DNA of 61,479 nucleotides from Pseudomonas monteilii NBRC 103158 = DSM 14164 (GCF_000730605.1 NZ_BBIS01000013.1:1-61479); one strand, 5' to 3'; positions 6,852 through 17,080 are shown, numbered from the stretch's first letter. The notes: generated by a model from the sequence alone, not told the origin. Made by a program: numbers and translations.

Positions 6852-9707
6852 TCAGGCGCCTTCCGCCAACACCTGCTCCAAACCCTCATTCAACGCCTGC
6901 TCCAGCACCCGCTTGTAGCTCAGGTACACCTGCGTCGCCCCCAGCCGGTCATCCAGCAGCTCGGACAAATCCAGGTCGGTGATGTAGCACCGGTACCGCC
7001 CCGCGCCACGCCGCTGCCCGATGATCTGCCGGGCCACCACCGCATACAGCTGGTCGCCATGCTCCAGCTCGGAAAACTCTTGCTGGTCGCAGTACAGCGT
7101 CACATGTGCCGTACCCGCCACACCGGCCTGGATGATGGCCTGCACCTCGTAGTAAGGCTGAGCGCTACCCTCGACCGGGGCCGGGCATGGCTCGATGCTG
7201 CGCGCCTTGCCAGGGCCGGCAGGCAGCAGTTGTGCGTAGTGGATGTCCAGCGAGGCCGCGCGCTGGCTGTCCAGCGGCAAGCGGGCATCGCGGCGCATCA
7301 CCACCGAACGCAGGAAGCGCTGCAGCGGCAGCAGCAGGTGCGCTTCGTCGTGCAAGGGCAGGCGTTGCTGCCACAGGGCATTGTATTCATCCAGCACGTA
7401 CAGATCGGCCCAGCCATCTTGCAGGCGGTAGAACACCTGGATGCACGCCGGCCGGCCTTGCTCCAGCACCAGGCGCAGATCATGGTCCAGCAGGGCGTTG
7501 GCATCCAGGTACAGCGGGCTGTAGGCACTGCGCTCTTCGCCCAGGTGGCCGAGCAGTGCATCGTGCTCGGCCAGGGTGGTCAGGCTGATATGCCCGGGTA
7601 ACAGCTCCAGTACATGGGTGTGCTGGGCAACCTGAAGCAGATAGCGGTGGTTCAGGCCTTGGTCCAGCAATAGCTGCACGGTGTCGAATATTTCCTCCAC
7701 GCGGTGGCCGATGGCCTGGGCGCGGCTCTGACAGAAGCAACGCACCCGCACCCGTGGCCGGTGGCCGCGCAGCACCGGGCTGTTGAGGAAGTCGCGCAGG
7801 CAGCGTACCAGCGCGTGTTCGCCTTCGTAGCGCTGCACCAGCACTTCGTTCCAGCTGTTCAGGGTGACCTGGTCCAGGGTCAGAACCAGGTTCTCGCGCA
7901 CGCCGGCATAGCTCAAGGCGTCGGTACGCTCGGTGGTCATCAGGATGTTCAGGTCGCGGTGGTGGCGCAGCGGGTCGACGGCGACGTTGACCAGCAATAG
8001 CACCTCGTCGGCAACGCTGGGTTGCAGCAGGCGCACTTCGCTGACGATCGATAAGGGCAGAGGGATACTCTGCTGCAGGCAGCCCACCAGGTTGAACAGC
8101 TCGTACTCGGTGAGGTCGCTGACGCCCGGGTGCAGTGCCAGGCGCGTGCTGCTGTCGATCACGCCGTTGCGGTGTGCCCAGGCCAGCAGTTCAAGCAGCT
8201 CGCGGCAGCGTTTGATCGGGTTGAAGTGTTCAACTTCATGGGTATTCAGGTTGCCGGTGTACAGCTCCCAGTGGTAGCTGCCGGGCTCCCTGCGGTTGGG
8301 TGCCTGGACCAGGGTCAGGGTGCCTTCGGCAAGGTCCGGTGCAATACCGGGGTTGATCACTTCGACCTTGCCCGCACGGCGCTCGAAGGCCGCATACAAA
8401 CGCCGGCCCAGCACATTGAGGTCGCGCTGATCGGCGCGGCTGCTTGCGTTCTGGGTGCGCGCAAACTCGCTGAGGAAGCGATAGCTATGGTTCAGCTCGG
8501 CCACCAGTTCGCGGCGTTCGGCTGCCACCTGCTGCACTTTCCATTGGCTGCGGCTGTCCAGCAGGGCCAACTGATGTTCGTCCCAGCCCCACTCGTCGGC
8601 CAGGCGCTGTAACAGGCGGCGCTGCCAGCCCTGATTGCGGCCTTGGTCGCTGAGTTTCTTGTTCACCTTCAGATACAGGCTGCGCCGTACCAGTTCCAGG
8701 CGCGCAGGCTCGCCACGTTGCAGCAGGTAGCGCTCGATGCGGCGGTAGACCATCACATATGGGTCCAGCTCGTCGAGGTCGAGCTGGTTGGCGAATACGG
8801 CTTGTTTGTAGTCCAGGCTCAGGCAGCGCACAGCGGGGTGTTCGCTGGCGTAGGTTTCGGTCAGCAGCAGCTTGAGCAGCGACTTGTAGGGTGAGTCGAT
8901 ACCCTTGAACAACTGCCACAGGCCGGCGCCGACGAACTCGCCTGGCGGTATGTGTGCCAGGTTGCCGAGGTCGAGTGCGTCCTGGCTGCGGATGAAACGC
9001 TTGGTCAGCAGGGTTTGGGTGTAGGCGTGGTAGTTGTGTTCCTGGTAGACGGGTACCAGCCACCACAGCGGTGTGCGCCCGGCCAGCCAGAGGGTGGTGC
9101 GGTAGAACTCGTCCAGCAGCAGGTAGTGCTGGGTGGTGCCGCAGTCGTCGGAGCCTAGCTGGCCCTCGCGCTGGCCCTGGGCAAAGCCTTGCGTGTCGAT
9201 CAGGAAGAAGTGCGCCTCGGCGCCCAGGCTTGCGGCCCAGTCCTCCAGCAATTGGCATTTGCGGCGCAGCTCTTCCAGCAACGGCTCGGGTAAACCGGGC
9301 GCGTGGCACACCCACAGGTCCATGTCGCTTTGCTCGGCCTGGGCCAGCGAGCCCAGGCTGCCCATCAGGAACAGGCCGTGGATCGGGCGTGGCGGGTTGC
9401 CATGGCGGGCCTTGTAGGTGAACGAGCGGGCCAGGCGCTGGGCCTCGACCACCAGGTCGGCGCCTGGCTCGTAGCCCGATACGCCGGCTGGAGTGCTGCC
9501 CGAGACGTAACCCGGCAACAGCGGGTGGTTCACATGGAACAGCAGCGGCAGCAGCGTCAGTACCTGTTGCTGGCGCGTCGACAGGCCTTCCATGGCCCGC
9601 TGCAGCCGCCCTTGGTTCAGCCGCAGGAAGCGCGTACGCAACGTCGCCAGGACCTTGCGGTCGATGCCTTCGTCCAGGTCTGGGCGGATTTCGTGAGGGT
9701 GGTTCAT
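6852..9707 (-). CDS. cyaA: Class I adenylate cyclase
   Basis: CyaA makes cyclic AMP from ATP; in pseudomonads this feeds Vfr/Crp regulation. The 951-residue protein has the class I architecture: a catalytic nucleotidyltransferase half (about residues 1-540) and a C-terminal regulatory half. The NTase signature is LMGSLGS followed by SDMDLWVC (about residues 131-147), where the two aspartates bind metal. The conserved 'GTTQHYLLLDEFYRT' and 'VRCLSLDYKQAVF' blocks are also present. Enterobacterial CyaA is about 850 residues; the Pseudomonas form is longer. It is a single-gene unit, convergent with rnk and divergent from the YaiI-type gene. Confidence 0.95.
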   Translation of the reverse strand: MNHPHEIRPDLDEGIDRKVLATLRTRFLRLNQGRLQRAMEGLSTRQQQVLTLLPLLFHVNHPLLPGYVSGSTPAGVSGYEPGADLVVEAQRLARSFTYKARHGNPPRPIHGLFLMGSLGSLAQAEQSDMDLWVCHAPGLPEPLLEELRRKCQLLEDWAASLGAEAHFFLIDTQGFAQGQREGQLGSDDCGTTQHYLLLDEFYRTTLWLAGRTPLWWLVPVYQEHNYHAYTQTLLTKRFIRSQDALDLGNLAHIPPGEFVGAGLWQLFKGIDSPYKSLLKLLLTETYASEHPAVRCLSLDYKQAVFANQLDLDELDPYVMVYRRIERYLLQRGEPARLELVRRSLYLKVNKKLSDQGRNQGWQRRLLQRLADEWGWDEHQLALLDSRSQWKVQQVAAERRELVAELNHSYRFLSEFARTQNASSRADQRDLNVLGRRLYAAFERRAGKVEVINPGIAPDLAEGTLTLVQAPNRREPGSYHWELYTGNLNTHEVEHFNPIKRCRELLELLAWAHRNGVIDSSTRLALHPGVSDLTEYELFNLVGCLQQSIPLPLSIVSEVRLLQPSVADEVLLLVNVAVDPLRHHRDLNILMTTERTDALSYAGVRENLVLTLDQVTLNSWNEVLVQRYEGEHALVRCLRDFLNSPVLRGHRPRVRVRCFCQSRAQAIGHRVEEIFDTVQLLLDQGLNHRYLLQVAQHTHVLELLPGHISLTTLAEHDALLGHLGEERSAYSPLYLDANALLDHDLRLVLEQGRPACIQVFYRLQDGWADLYVLDEYNALWQQRLPLHDEAHLLLPLQRFLRSVVMRRDARLPLDSQRAASLDIHYAQLLPAGPGKARSIEPCPAPVEGSAQPYYEVQAIIQAGVAGTAHVTLYCDQQEFSELEHGDQLYAVVARQIIGQRRGAGRYRCYITDLDLSELLDDRLGATQVYLSYKRVLEQALNEGLEQVLAEGA

Positions 9708-9876
9708 TGCGCACTCGGGCAGGCCAGTGGAGCTGTGGCGAGTTTAGCCTGAGTGGCGGGGTCGGATAAGCGTCAATTGAAATATTGGCGCCATTTTTAC
9801 AGCGCTTGCCGGGCGGCTGCAGTTTTCACTGAGCTTGAGGCATGATGGGGGCCTTGAATTCATGAAGAGTAGTCCG

Positions 9877-10329
9877 ATGCGTGTATGGATCGATGCCGAC
9901 GCCTGTCCCAAGGCGGCCAAGGATCTGATCGTCAAGTTCGCCCTCAAGCGCAAGTTCGAAGTGGTGATGGTGGCGGGCCAGGCCGTCGCCAAGCCGGCGT
10001 TCTCGATCGTGCGGTTGATCGTGGTGCCAAGCGGCATGGACGCAGCCGACGATTACCTGGTCGAGCACGCTGTGCCGGGCGAGCTGGTGATCTGCAGTGA
10101 TGTGCCCTTGGCTGACCGTCTGGTGAAAAAGGGCGTAGCGGCGCTGGACCCGCGCGGGCGCGAATTCGACGAGCGCAACATGGGCGACCGCCTGGCGGCG
10201 CGCAACCTGTTTACCGAGCTGCGTGAGCAAGGCCAGGTGGGGGGAGGGCAGGCGGCCTATGGCGAGCGCGACAAGCAGGCGTTTGCCAATGCGCTGGACC
10301 GGATCATTGCCCGGCTGAGTAAAACTTGA
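9877..10329 (+). CDS. YaiI/YqxD (DUF188) family protein
   Basis: A 150-residue cytoplasmic protein of the UPF0178/DUF188 family, related to PIN-like/NYN RNase folds. The N-terminus RVWIDADACP carries the conserved Asp pair, and 'VICSDVPLADRLVKKG' and 'LDPRGREFDERNMGDRL' are family blocks with further acidic residues that could bind metal. I chose the ATG at 9877 because the family begins directly with this strand; a GAAGAG-like site precedes it at good spacing. No substrate is known. It is divergent from cyaA. Confidence 0.9.
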   Translation: MRVWIDADACPKAAKDLIVKFALKRKFEVVMVAGQAVAKPAFSIVRLIVVPSGMDAADDYLVEHAVPGELVICSDVPLADRLVKKGVAALDPRGREFDERNMGDRLAARNLFTELREQGQVGGGQAAYGERDKQAFANALDRIIARLSKT

Positions 10330-10332
10330 TGC

Positions 10333-10351
10333 GGGGCTGCTTTGCAGCCCC
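10333..10351. terminator. Hairpin between yaiI-type gene and elbB
   Basis: Perfect stem GGGGCTGC (10333-10340) / GCAGCCCC (10344-10351), loop TTT, between two convergent genes. No T run on the plus strand. Confidence 0.6.
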
Positions 10352-10357
10352 AAGGGT

Positions 10358-11026
10358 TTACTGGTCACCCTCGTGCGTCAGCTCCAGCACCCGGTCCACC
10401 AGCTTGTAGATCCCGCCAGCCGCTTCGCTGATCGATTTGGCCTCCATGTACGCCGGTGTCGTCACCAGCTTGCGCTGGGTATCTTCGACAATATCGTGCA
10501 CATCGCACTCTTCGTGAGTGCCGCCCATTTTCGTCACGGCCGCCGCCGTGCCTGCGTCGGTACCGATGGTGCAGACCACACCCGGCCCGTAGATTTTCGC
10601 CGCCAGTGCCGGCGAGATGCAGATCAGGCCGACCGGTTTGCAGGCGTCGGCAAAGGCTTCGGCCAAGGCCAGTACGTCCGGGTTGACGCTGCAGTTGGCG
10701 CCTTCCACGGCAAAGTTGGACAGGTTTTTCGCTGCACCAAAACCGCCAGGCACGATCAGCGCATCGAAGTCTTCGGCCTTGGCTTCGCGGATGTCCTTGA
10801 CCTCTCCGCGGGCAATGCGCGCCGATTCCACCAGCACATTGCGTGATTCTGGCATTTCTTCGCCGGTCAGGTGGTTGATCACATGCATCTGCGCAATGTT
10901 CGGCGCGAAGCACTGCACCTGAGCGCCGCGCTGGTCGAGGCGCAGCAGGGTGATCACGCTTTCGTGGATCTCGGCGCCGTCATACACGCCACAGCCGGAA
11001 AGAATCACCGCTACTTTTTTTGTCAT
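10358..11026 (-). CDS. elbB: Isoprenoid biosynthesis glyoxalase ElbB
   Basis: ElbB belongs to the DJ-1/PfpI superfamily; the E. coli enzyme has glyoxalase activity and was linked to isoprenoid synthesis. The 222-residue protein shows AVILSGCGVYDGAEIHE at the N-terminus, the elbow ALIVPGGFG, and the nucleophilic Cys136 in GLICISPA, followed by a His/Glu-rich 'THEECDVHDIV' block. I chose the ATG at 11026: AGGAG lies 8 bases upstream, whereas the in-frame GTG at 11032 leaves only 2 bases. It is divergent from the sterol-desaturase gene. Confidence 0.92.
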   Translation of the reverse strand: MTKKVAVILSGCGVYDGAEIHESVITLLRLDQRGAQVQCFAPNIAQMHVINHLTGEEMPESRNVLVESARIARGEVKDIREAKAEDFDALIVPGGFGAAKNLSNFAVEGANCSVNPDVLALAEAFADACKPVGLICISPALAAKIYGPGVVCTIGTDAGTAAAVTKMGGTHEECDVHDIVEDTQRKLVTTPAYMEAKSISEAAGGIYKLVDRVLELTHEGDQ

Positions 11027-11138
11027 GTTCACTACTCCTGAGTCGAGGCGCTAAATGTCCTCTAGTTTGGCAGATGTCGCCATAGGGTTTCCTGCGGGCG
11101 CGGCCTAATCTTGTGGGATAACGCTTGAGACCGCGCCC

Positions 11139-12434
11139 ATGGACCTGATACTGCTGGCCGTGCCGTTCTTCTTCGTGCTGATCGCCGTGGAGCTGGTGGC
11201 CGACCGTGTGCGCGGCCAGCGCAACTTCACCCTGGCCGATTCGATCAACAGCCTGAGCACCGGCGCGCTGTCGACCAGCACCGGGTTGCTGACCAAGGGC
11301 GTGGGGTTGGTGACCTATGCCCTGGCCTTCGAACACTTGGCACTGCTGCGCTTGCCGCCCGATGCCTGGTGGGTGTGGTTGCTGGCCTTCGTCCTGTACG
11401 ACTTCTGCTACTACTGGCTGCATCGCCTGGGTCACGAACGCAATGTGCTGTGGGCGGCGCACTCGGTGCATCATCAGAGCGAGGAGTACAACCTGACCAC
11501 CGCACTGCGCCAGACCAGTAGCGGGTTCATTTTCTCGTGGATCTTCTACCTGCCGCTGGCGCTGCTGGGTGTGCCACCGCTGGTGTTCGTCACTGTGGCC
11601 TCGCTTAACCTGCTGTACCAGTTCTGGGTACATACCCGGCACATTCCCAAGCTCGGTTGGCTCGAGTGGGTGCTGATCACGCCATCCAACCATCGTGTCC
11701 ACCATGCGCAAAACCCTGTTTACTTGGATCGCAACTACGGCGGCGTGTTCATTCTCTGGGATCGTCTGTTCGGCACCTTCAAGGAGGAAGACCCGGCTGA
11801 GCCGGTGGTATTCGGGGTGACCACGCCGCTGGCCAGCTGGAACCCGCTGTGGGCCAACCTGCAGTTCTATGCCCAGCTCTGGCATGACGCCAGGCGCACC
11901 ACAAGCCTGTGGGACAAGCTGCGCATCTGGTTCATGCCCACCGGCTGGCGCCCGGCCGATGTGGCCGTGCGCTACCCGCAGGCCAAGCAGGACCTGGCGT
12001 TGTTTCGCAAGTTCGAGATTGCCTTGGGCCGTGCGCAACAAGCCTACGTGGCGGCGCAGTTTGTGGTTTATGTGGCCTTGGGCAGCTACTTGATGGACGT
12101 GGCCGAACGCGTGCCGGCCGCCGCGCTGGTGCTCGGCTGGTCGCTGATGGCGTTTGGTCTGTTCGTATTGGGAGCGTTGCTGGAAAACCGGCGCTGGGCT
12201 GCGCGCCTGGAGCTGGCGCGGCTGCTGTTGAATGCGCCGGCATTGTACCTGGCCGGCGCTTTGGGCTTAACGGTGGTCGCGCCGCTGGCCTGGTTCCTGC
12301 TCGTGGTTTACAGCCTGCTCAGCCTCTTGGGCCTGGGCCTGGCCCGCCGCCTTGCGCTCCGCACGCAGGGTGCGGAAGCGCCGACGCAGCCACAGCAGGC
12401 CACCCAGCGCCAGGAGGCCACCGAGCACCCATAG
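11139..12434 (+). CDS. Sterol desaturase/fatty acid hydroxylase family membrane protein
   Basis: A 431-residue membrane protein of the di-iron fatty acid hydroxylase superfamily. The three histidine boxes are HRLGH (about residue 95), HSVHH (about 108) and HRVHH (about 190), which bind the two irons. Hydrophobic helices lie at the N-terminus, at 60-95 and at 125-160. Beyond the catalytic part there is a C-terminal extension of about 150 residues with three or four more hydrophobic helices and a Gln/Thr/Glu-rich tail. The substrate is unknown. The last 168 bases overlap the DedA gene on the other strand. Confidence 0.85.
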   Translation: MDLILLAVPFFFVLIAVELVADRVRGQRNFTLADSINSLSTGALSTSTGLLTKGVGLVTYALAFEHLALLRLPPDAWWVWLLAFVLYDFCYYWLHRLGHERNVLWAAHSVHHQSEEYNLTTALRQTSSGFIFSWIFYLPLALLGVPPLVFVTVASLNLLYQFWVHTRHIPKLGWLEWVLITPSNHRVHHAQNPVYLDRNYGGVFILWDRLFGTFKEEDPAEPVVFGVTTPLASWNPLWANLQFYAQLWHDARRTTSLWDKLRIWFMPTGWRPADVAVRYPQAKQDLALFRKFEIALGRAQQAYVAAQFVVYVALGSYLMDVAERVPAAALVLGWSLMAFGLFVLGALLENRRWAARLELARLLLNAPALYLAGALGLTVVAPLAWFLLVVYSLLSLLGLGLARRLALRTQGAEAPTQPQQATQRQEATEHP

Positions 12435-12911
12435 CTCGTAACGCTTCACGTTGCCCAGCAGGCCTTCGAGAATGGCGCCGAAGTGGTAGGCAGCGGCGCC
12501 CAAGGCTATTGCCCAGATGGCCGCACCAATGCCGTTCAGCAGCAAGTAGCGGCGCGGCGGGTAGCCCGACAGGCCAATGGCCACCGGCATGACGGTGCGC
12601 AGGCCATAAACGAAGCGGAAGCTCAGCACCCAGATATCGGGGTGTCGGCGAATGTGGTCCAGCGCCCGGTCACCCATGGCCTGCCAACGCGGCTTGCGCG
12701 CCAGGATCCTGCGCCCGTGGCGGCGGCCCATGAAATACCACAGCTGGTCGCCGGCGTAGCTGCCGAAGAAGGCCACCAGGCACACCAGGTTGATGTCCAT
12801 GTAACCGCGGAACGCAAGGAATCCCGCAAGCACCAGGATGGTCTCGCCTTCGAAGAAGGTGCCTAGAAAAAGGGCGAAGTAGCCGAAATCCTGCAGGAAT
12901 TGTTGAAGCAT
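12267..12911 (-). CDS. DedA/VTT family membrane protein
   Basis: A 214-residue DedA (SNARE-associated/VTT) inner-membrane protein. Family members are lipid-scramblase-like transporters of undecaprenyl phosphate or phospholipids and support envelope homeostasis. The N-terminal re-entrant segment 'FLGTFFEGETILVLAGF' has the conserved Glu. The GSYAGDQLWYFMGRRHG motif and 'RFVYGLRTVMPVAIGLS' with its Arg are family hallmarks. I chose the ATG at 12911, since MLQQFLQDFGY is the usual start; no strong ribosome site is visible. The C-terminal 55 codons lie antisense to the neighbouring desaturase gene. The C-terminus is basic then Glu/Gln-rich. Confidence 0.88.
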   Translation of the reverse strand: MLQQFLQDFGYFALFLGTFFEGETILVLAGFLAFRGYMDINLVCLVAFFGSYAGDQLWYFMGRRHGRRILARKPRWQAMGDRALDHIRRHPDIWVLSFRFVYGLRTVMPVAIGLSGYPPRRYLLLNGIGAAIWAIALGAAAYHFGAILEGLLGNVKRYELWVLGGLLALGGLLWLRRRFRTLRAERKAAGQAQAQEAEQAVNHEQEPGQRRDHR

Positions 12912-13124
12912 TTTCTGAGGTGCTGGCGAAATGAACGCGCAGCCTACCCCTTCGCGCGCGTTCGTGAAAGTGTCCAAATGTGTCTCGACATGAACAATTC
13001 CTACTCAGACAATGCCAGAAGCCACGCGCCATGGCTTGCCCTGGTGTGTAACACAGGCGTCATAATGGGCGCTTATCTTGCCGCTCAATTGATGATAGGG
13101 CGTTAACGTCCTCAGGAACGCCAG

Positions 13125-15374
13125 ATGAATAACGAAGTGCTCACCCCTGTCGCGATCAAGGATGCCCAGGAGCTCCCAGAAGAGATGGTGCAGACCCCGC
13201 CAGACCTGCCGCCTGCGCCCGAGCCGGTAGCGGAGCAGGTGGCCGAGCCTGTGGCCCCGGTGCCTGCCCCCGCGCCCGCCCCGGCGATCGCCGTCCCTGG
13301 CCTGGACGACAGCAGCCTGTACATTCATCGCGAACTCTCGCAGCTGCAGTTCAACATCCGCGTGCTGGAACAGGCGCTGGACGAGAGCTACCCGCTGCTC
13401 GAACGCCTCAAGTTCCTGTTGATCTTCTCCAGTAACCTCGACGAGTTCTTCGAGATCCGCGTCGCCGGCCTGAAGAAGCAGATCAACTTCGCCCGTGAGC
13501 AGGCTGGCGCCGACGGCCTGCAGCCGCACCAGGCGCTGGCGCGCATCAGCGAGCTGGTGCATATCGAGGTAGAGCGCCAGTACGCGATCCTCAACGACGT
13601 GCTGTTGCCAGAGCTGGAAAAACACCAGATCCGCTTCATTCGCCGCCGTTACTGGACGCCCAAGCTCAAGACCTGGGTGCGCCGCTACTTCCGCGACGAA
13701 ATCGCCCCGATCATCACCCCGATCGGCCTCGATCCGACTCACCCGTTCCCGCTGCTGGTGAACAAGAGCCTCAACTTCATCGTCGAGCTCGAAGGTGTTG
13801 ACGCCTTCGGTCGCGATTCAGGCCTGGCGATCATCCCGGCCCCACGCCTGCTGCCGCGGGTGATCCGCGTGCCGGAGGAGGTGGGTGGCCCAGGCGCCAA
13901 CTACGTGTTCCTGTCGTCGATGATCCATGCGCATGCCGACGACCTGTTCCAGGGCATGAAGGTGAAGGGCTGCTACCAGTTCCGCCTGACCCGTAACGCC
14001 GACCTGGCGCTGGACTCCGAAGAAGTCGACGACCTGGCCCGCGCCCTGCGCGGCGAGCTGTTCTCGCGCCGTTACGGCGACGCCGTGCGCCTGGAGGTGG
14101 CAGACACCTGCCCGAAACACCTGTCGGACTACCTGCTCAAGCAGTTCAGCCTCAGCGAAAGCGAGCTGTACCAGGTCAATGGCCCGGTCAACCTCACCCG
14201 CCTGTTCAGCATCACCGGTCTGGACAGCCACCCGGAGCTGCAATACACGCCGTTCACCCCGGCGATTCCCAAACTGCTGCAGAACGCCGACAACATCTTC
14301 AGCGTGATCGGCAAGCAGGACATCCTGCTGATGCACCCGTTCGAGTCCTTCACCCCGGTGATCGACCTGCTGCGCCAAGCCGCCAAGGACCCGCATGTGC
14401 TTGCCGTGCGCCAGACCCTGTACCGCTCCGGGGCCAACTCGGAAATCGTCGATGCGCTGGTGGACGCGGCGCGTAACGGCAAGGAGGTCACCGCAGTGAT
14501 CGAATTGCGCGCGCGCTTCGACGAAGAGTCCAACCTGCAGATGGCCAGCCGCCTGCAAGCGGCCGGTGCGGTGGTGATCTACGGCGTGGTCGGCTTCAAG
14601 ACCCACGCCAAGATGATGCTGATCCTGCGCCGCGAGCAGGGCGAGATCGTGCGTTATGCGCACCTCGGTACCGGCAACTACCACGCCGGCAACGCCCGCC
14701 TGTACACCGACTACAGCCTGCTGACCTCTGACGACGCCCTCACCGAAGACGTCGGCAAGCTGTTCAGCCAGTTGATCGGTATGGGCAAGACCCTGCGCAT
14801 GAAAAAGCTGCTGCACGCGCCGTTCACCCTGAAGAAGGGCATGCTCGACATGATCGCGCGGGAAACCCAGTTTGCCCTCGAAGGCAAGCCGGCGCACATC
14901 ATTGCCAAGTTCAACTCGCTGACCGATGCCAAGGTCATCAAGGCACTGTACAAGGCCAGCCAGTCGGGCGTGAAGATCGACCTGGTGGTGCGTGGCATGT
15001 GCTGCTTGCGCCCAGGCATTCCGGGGGTTTCGCACAACATCCAGGTGCGCTCGATCATCGGCCGCTTCCTGGAGCACACACGGGTGTTCTACTTCCTCAA
15101 TGGCGGCGAAGAGCAGATCTACCTGTCCAGCGCCGACTGGATGGAGCGCAACCTCGACAAGCGTGTGGAGACCTGCTTCCCGGTGGAAGGCAAGAAGCTG
15201 TTGCTGCGGGTGAAGAAGGAGCTGGAAGGCTACCTGACCGACAACACCCACGCCTGGACCTTGCAGCCAGACGGGCGCTACGTGCGCAGCACGCCAACCG
15301 GCAATCAGAACCCGCGCAGTGCCCAGGCGACCCTGCTGGAGCGCCTGAGCAACCCGGTCCTCAACGTACGCTGA
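13125..15374 (+). CDS. ppk: Polyphosphate kinase 1
   Basis: PPK1 reversibly polymerises the ATP gamma-phosphate into inorganic polyphosphate, at the membrane or in polyP granules. The 749-residue protein is longer than the usual 690 because of an N-terminal extension (about residues 1-62) rich in Pro, Ala, Glu and Val. The core then starts with '[19 protein letters not shown]'. The PLD-like catalytic part has FKTHAKMM with His494 and AHLGTGNYH with His513, the pair that includes the autophosphorylated histidine. AGGAA lies 6 bases before the ATG. Its end overlaps the end of convergent ppx by 14 bases. Confidence 0.96.
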   Translation: MNNEVLTPVAIKDAQELPEEMVQTPPDLPPAPEPVAEQVAEPVAPVPAPAPAPAIAVPGLDDSSLYIHRELSQLQFNIRVLEQALDESYPLLERLKFLLIFSSNLDEFFEIRVAGLKKQINFAREQAGADGLQPHQALARISELVHIEVERQYAILNDVLLPELEKHQIRFIRRRYWTPKLKTWVRRYFRDEIAPIITPIGLDPTHPFPLLVNKSLNFIVELEGVDAFGRDSGLAIIPAPRLLPRVIRVPEEVGGPGANYVFLSSMIHAHADDLFQGMKVKGCYQFRLTRNADLALDSEEVDDLARALRGELFSRRYGDAVRLEVADTCPKHLSDYLLKQFSLSESELYQVNGPVNLTRLFSITGLDSHPELQYTPFTPAIPKLLQNADNIFSVIGKQDILLMHPFESFTPVIDLLRQAAKDPHVLAVRQTLYRSGANSEIVDALVDAARNGKEVTAVIELRARFDEESNLQMASRLQAAGAVVIYGVVGFKTHAKMMLILRREQGEIVRYAHLGTGNYHAGNARLYTDYSLLTSDDALTEDVGKLFSQLIGMGKTLRMKKLLHAPFTLKKGMLDMIARETQFALEGKPAHIIAKFNSLTDAKVIKALYKASQSGVKIDLVVRGMCCLRPGIPGVSHNIQVRSIIGRFLEHTRVFYFLNGGEEQIYLSSADWMERNLDKRVETCFPVEGKKLLLRVKKELEGYLTDNTHAWTLQPDGRYVRSTPTGNQNPRSAQATLLERLSNPVLNVR

Positions 15375-16863
15375 GGACGAAGCCGACCCGGGTCAGCCAC
15401 TCTGCCTCGTTGGCGAAGTCGGCCTGGGTCAGCTGGTTCTGTTCCAGCCAGCCTTCCGGGAAGGCGACATCGAGGCTGTCATCGGCAGCCTTGAGCTGAA
15501 CTTTCGGCATCTGCTGGTTGCCACGGATGTGGTGGAACAGGATGGCGAAGCGCAGCAGCACGCACAGGCGTAGCAGCTTGACGCCTTCTTCACCCAGTTC
15601 GGCGAATTTGTCCTTGGGGATGTTGCGGCGGTGGCCGCGCACCAGCAGGGCCATCATCTGCTGGTCCTCGCGGGAAAAGCCCGACAGGTCGGAGTGCTCG
15701 ATCAGGTAGGCGCCGTGCTTGTGGTAGTGGTAGTGGGCGATATCCAGGCCTATTTCATGCACTTTCGCCGCCCAGCCAAGCAGATCGCGCCAGTTTCCGT
15801 CTTTCAGGTCCCAGGCGTCGGCCACTTGGTCGAAGGCGTGCAACGCCTTGCGCTCGACGCGCGCGGCCTGGCCTTGGTCCACATGGTAGCGCTCCATCAG
15901 CGAGTTCAACGTACGTTCGCGCACGTCTTCATGGTGGTGGCGGCCGAGCAGGTCGAACAGCACACCTTCGCGCAGTGCGCCGTCGCAGTGGTCCATGCGC
16001 TGCAGCTCCAGGGCGTCGAAGATCGCCTCCAGAATCGCCAGGCCCGCCGGGAAGATGGTGCGGCGGTCCGGTTTGACGCCGTCGAAGTCGATCTTGTCGA
16101 CCTCGCCCAGTTTGAACAGCTTGCGTTTGACCCAGGCCAGGCCTTCAGCGTTGACCTCGCCATTGCCCAGGCCGCCGGCCTTGATGGCGGCGCCGATGGC
16201 ACGGATGGTGCCGGACGAGCCGATGGCCTCGTCCCAGGTCAGGCGGTGCAGGGCGTGTTCGATGCTCATCAGCTCCAGGCGTGCAGCGGTGTAGGCCTGT
16301 GCATAACGCGCCGGGGTGATCTTGCCGTCGCGGAAGTAGCGCTGGGTGAAGCTGACGCAGCCCATCTGCAGGCTTTCGCGCAGCAGCGGTTCGAAGCGCT
16401 GGCCGATGATGAATTCGGTACTGCCGCCGCCAATGTCGGCCACCAGGCGTTTGCCAGGGGTGTCGGCCAGGGTGTGCGATACGCCCAGGTAGATCAGGCG
16501 CGCCTCTTCACGGCCGGAGATGACCTCCACCGGGTGGCCGAGAATGGCCTCGGCGCGCTGGATGAATGCATTACGGTTGCGCGCTTCGCGCAGGGCGTTG
16601 GTACCGACGATACGCACGGCGCCGGCCGGCATGCCGTTGATCAGCTGTGCGAAGCGCTTGAGGCATTCGAGGCCCCGTTCCATGGCTTCTTCGCTAAGCA
16701 GGCGGTCCTCGCCGATGCCGGCGGCCAGCTGAACCTTCTCGCCCAGCCGCTCGAGAATGCGGATTTCGGTATGGTGGGCCTTGGCCACGACCATATGGAA
16801 ACTGTTGGAGCCAAGGTCGATGGCAGCGATCAGGGACAGGTTCTTCGCGATGGTATGCGGCAT
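15361..16863 (-). CDS. ppx: Exopolyphosphatase
   Basis: Ppx removes terminal phosphates from polyphosphate and may also hydrolyse pppGpp. The 500-residue protein has an actin-like ASKHA N-terminal half with the phosphate loop [12 protein letters not shown] (about residues 11-22) and the second loop DIGGGSTEF. The C-terminal half is HD-like helical with '[20 protein letters not shown]'. I chose the ATG at 16863; the open frame extends 59 codons upstream, but the actin-like fold starts only after this Met. The 3' end overlaps ppk by 14 bases. A Pho-box-like sequence lies about 120 bases upstream. Confidence 0.96.
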   Translation of the reverse strand: MPHTIAKNLSLIAAIDLGSNSFHMVVAKAHHTEIRILERLGEKVQLAAGIGEDRLLSEEAMERGLECLKRFAQLINGMPAGAVRIVGTNALREARNRNAFIQRAEAILGHPVEVISGREEARLIYLGVSHTLADTPGKRLVADIGGGSTEFIIGQRFEPLLRESLQMGCVSFTQRYFRDGKITPARYAQAYTAARLELMSIEHALHRLTWDEAIGSSGTIRAIGAAIKAGGLGNGEVNAEGLAWVKRKLFKLGEVDKIDFDGVKPDRRTIFPAGLAILEAIFDALELQRMDHCDGALREGVLFDLLGRHHHEDVRERTLNSLMERYHVDQGQAARVERKALHAFDQVADAWDLKDGNWRDLLGWAAKVHEIGLDIAHYHYHKHGAYLIEHSDLSGFSREDQQMMALLVRGHRRNIPKDKFAELGEEGVKLLRLCVLLRFAILFHHIRGNQQMPKVQLKAADDSLDVAFPEGWLEQNQLTQADFANEAEWLTRVGFVLSVR

Positions 16864-16981
16864 GATCTGGTTGTTCTCGGTCGTTAACCCGGCAATCGTG
16901 CCACGATAGCAGGCTGTCGCCAACGCGTGACACGCAGCCGGTGTGCTGGCCTTGATGCAAGGCAATGTGCCATTCGATTCT

Positions 16982-16999
16982 ATGACGGCTGTATGACAG
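16982..16999 (-). promoter_or_regulatory. Pho-box-like PhoB site upstream of ppx
   Basis: On the minus strand, CTGTCAT-ACAG-CCGTCAT matches the PhoB direct repeat (CTGTCAT, 4 bases, CTGTCAT) with one mismatch in 14. It reads towards ppx, 119 bases ahead of its ATG, and suggests phosphate-starvation control of polyphosphate breakdown. Confidence 0.65.
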
Positions 17000-17051
17000 T
17001 TTCGATTCGCGGCGTCTTGCACAACTATAGTTACACTCAATCGTCCGCAGC

Positions 17052-17080
17052 TTCCTGTAGACGGCAGGGGCGGCTATGAT
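17052..17080 (+). promoter_or_regulatory. Candidate sigma70 promoter of trxA
   Basis: TTCCTG (17052-17057) and TATGAT (17075-17080) are separated by 17 bases and would start transcription about 33 bases before the trxA ATG. The -35 is weak; no other candidate in the gap fits better. Confidence 0.4.

Noticed and set aside
12900..13106. Plus-strand 68-codon frame between DedA and ppk
   Set aside because: Overlaps the DedA start antisense, no ribosome site, and no recognisable protein features.
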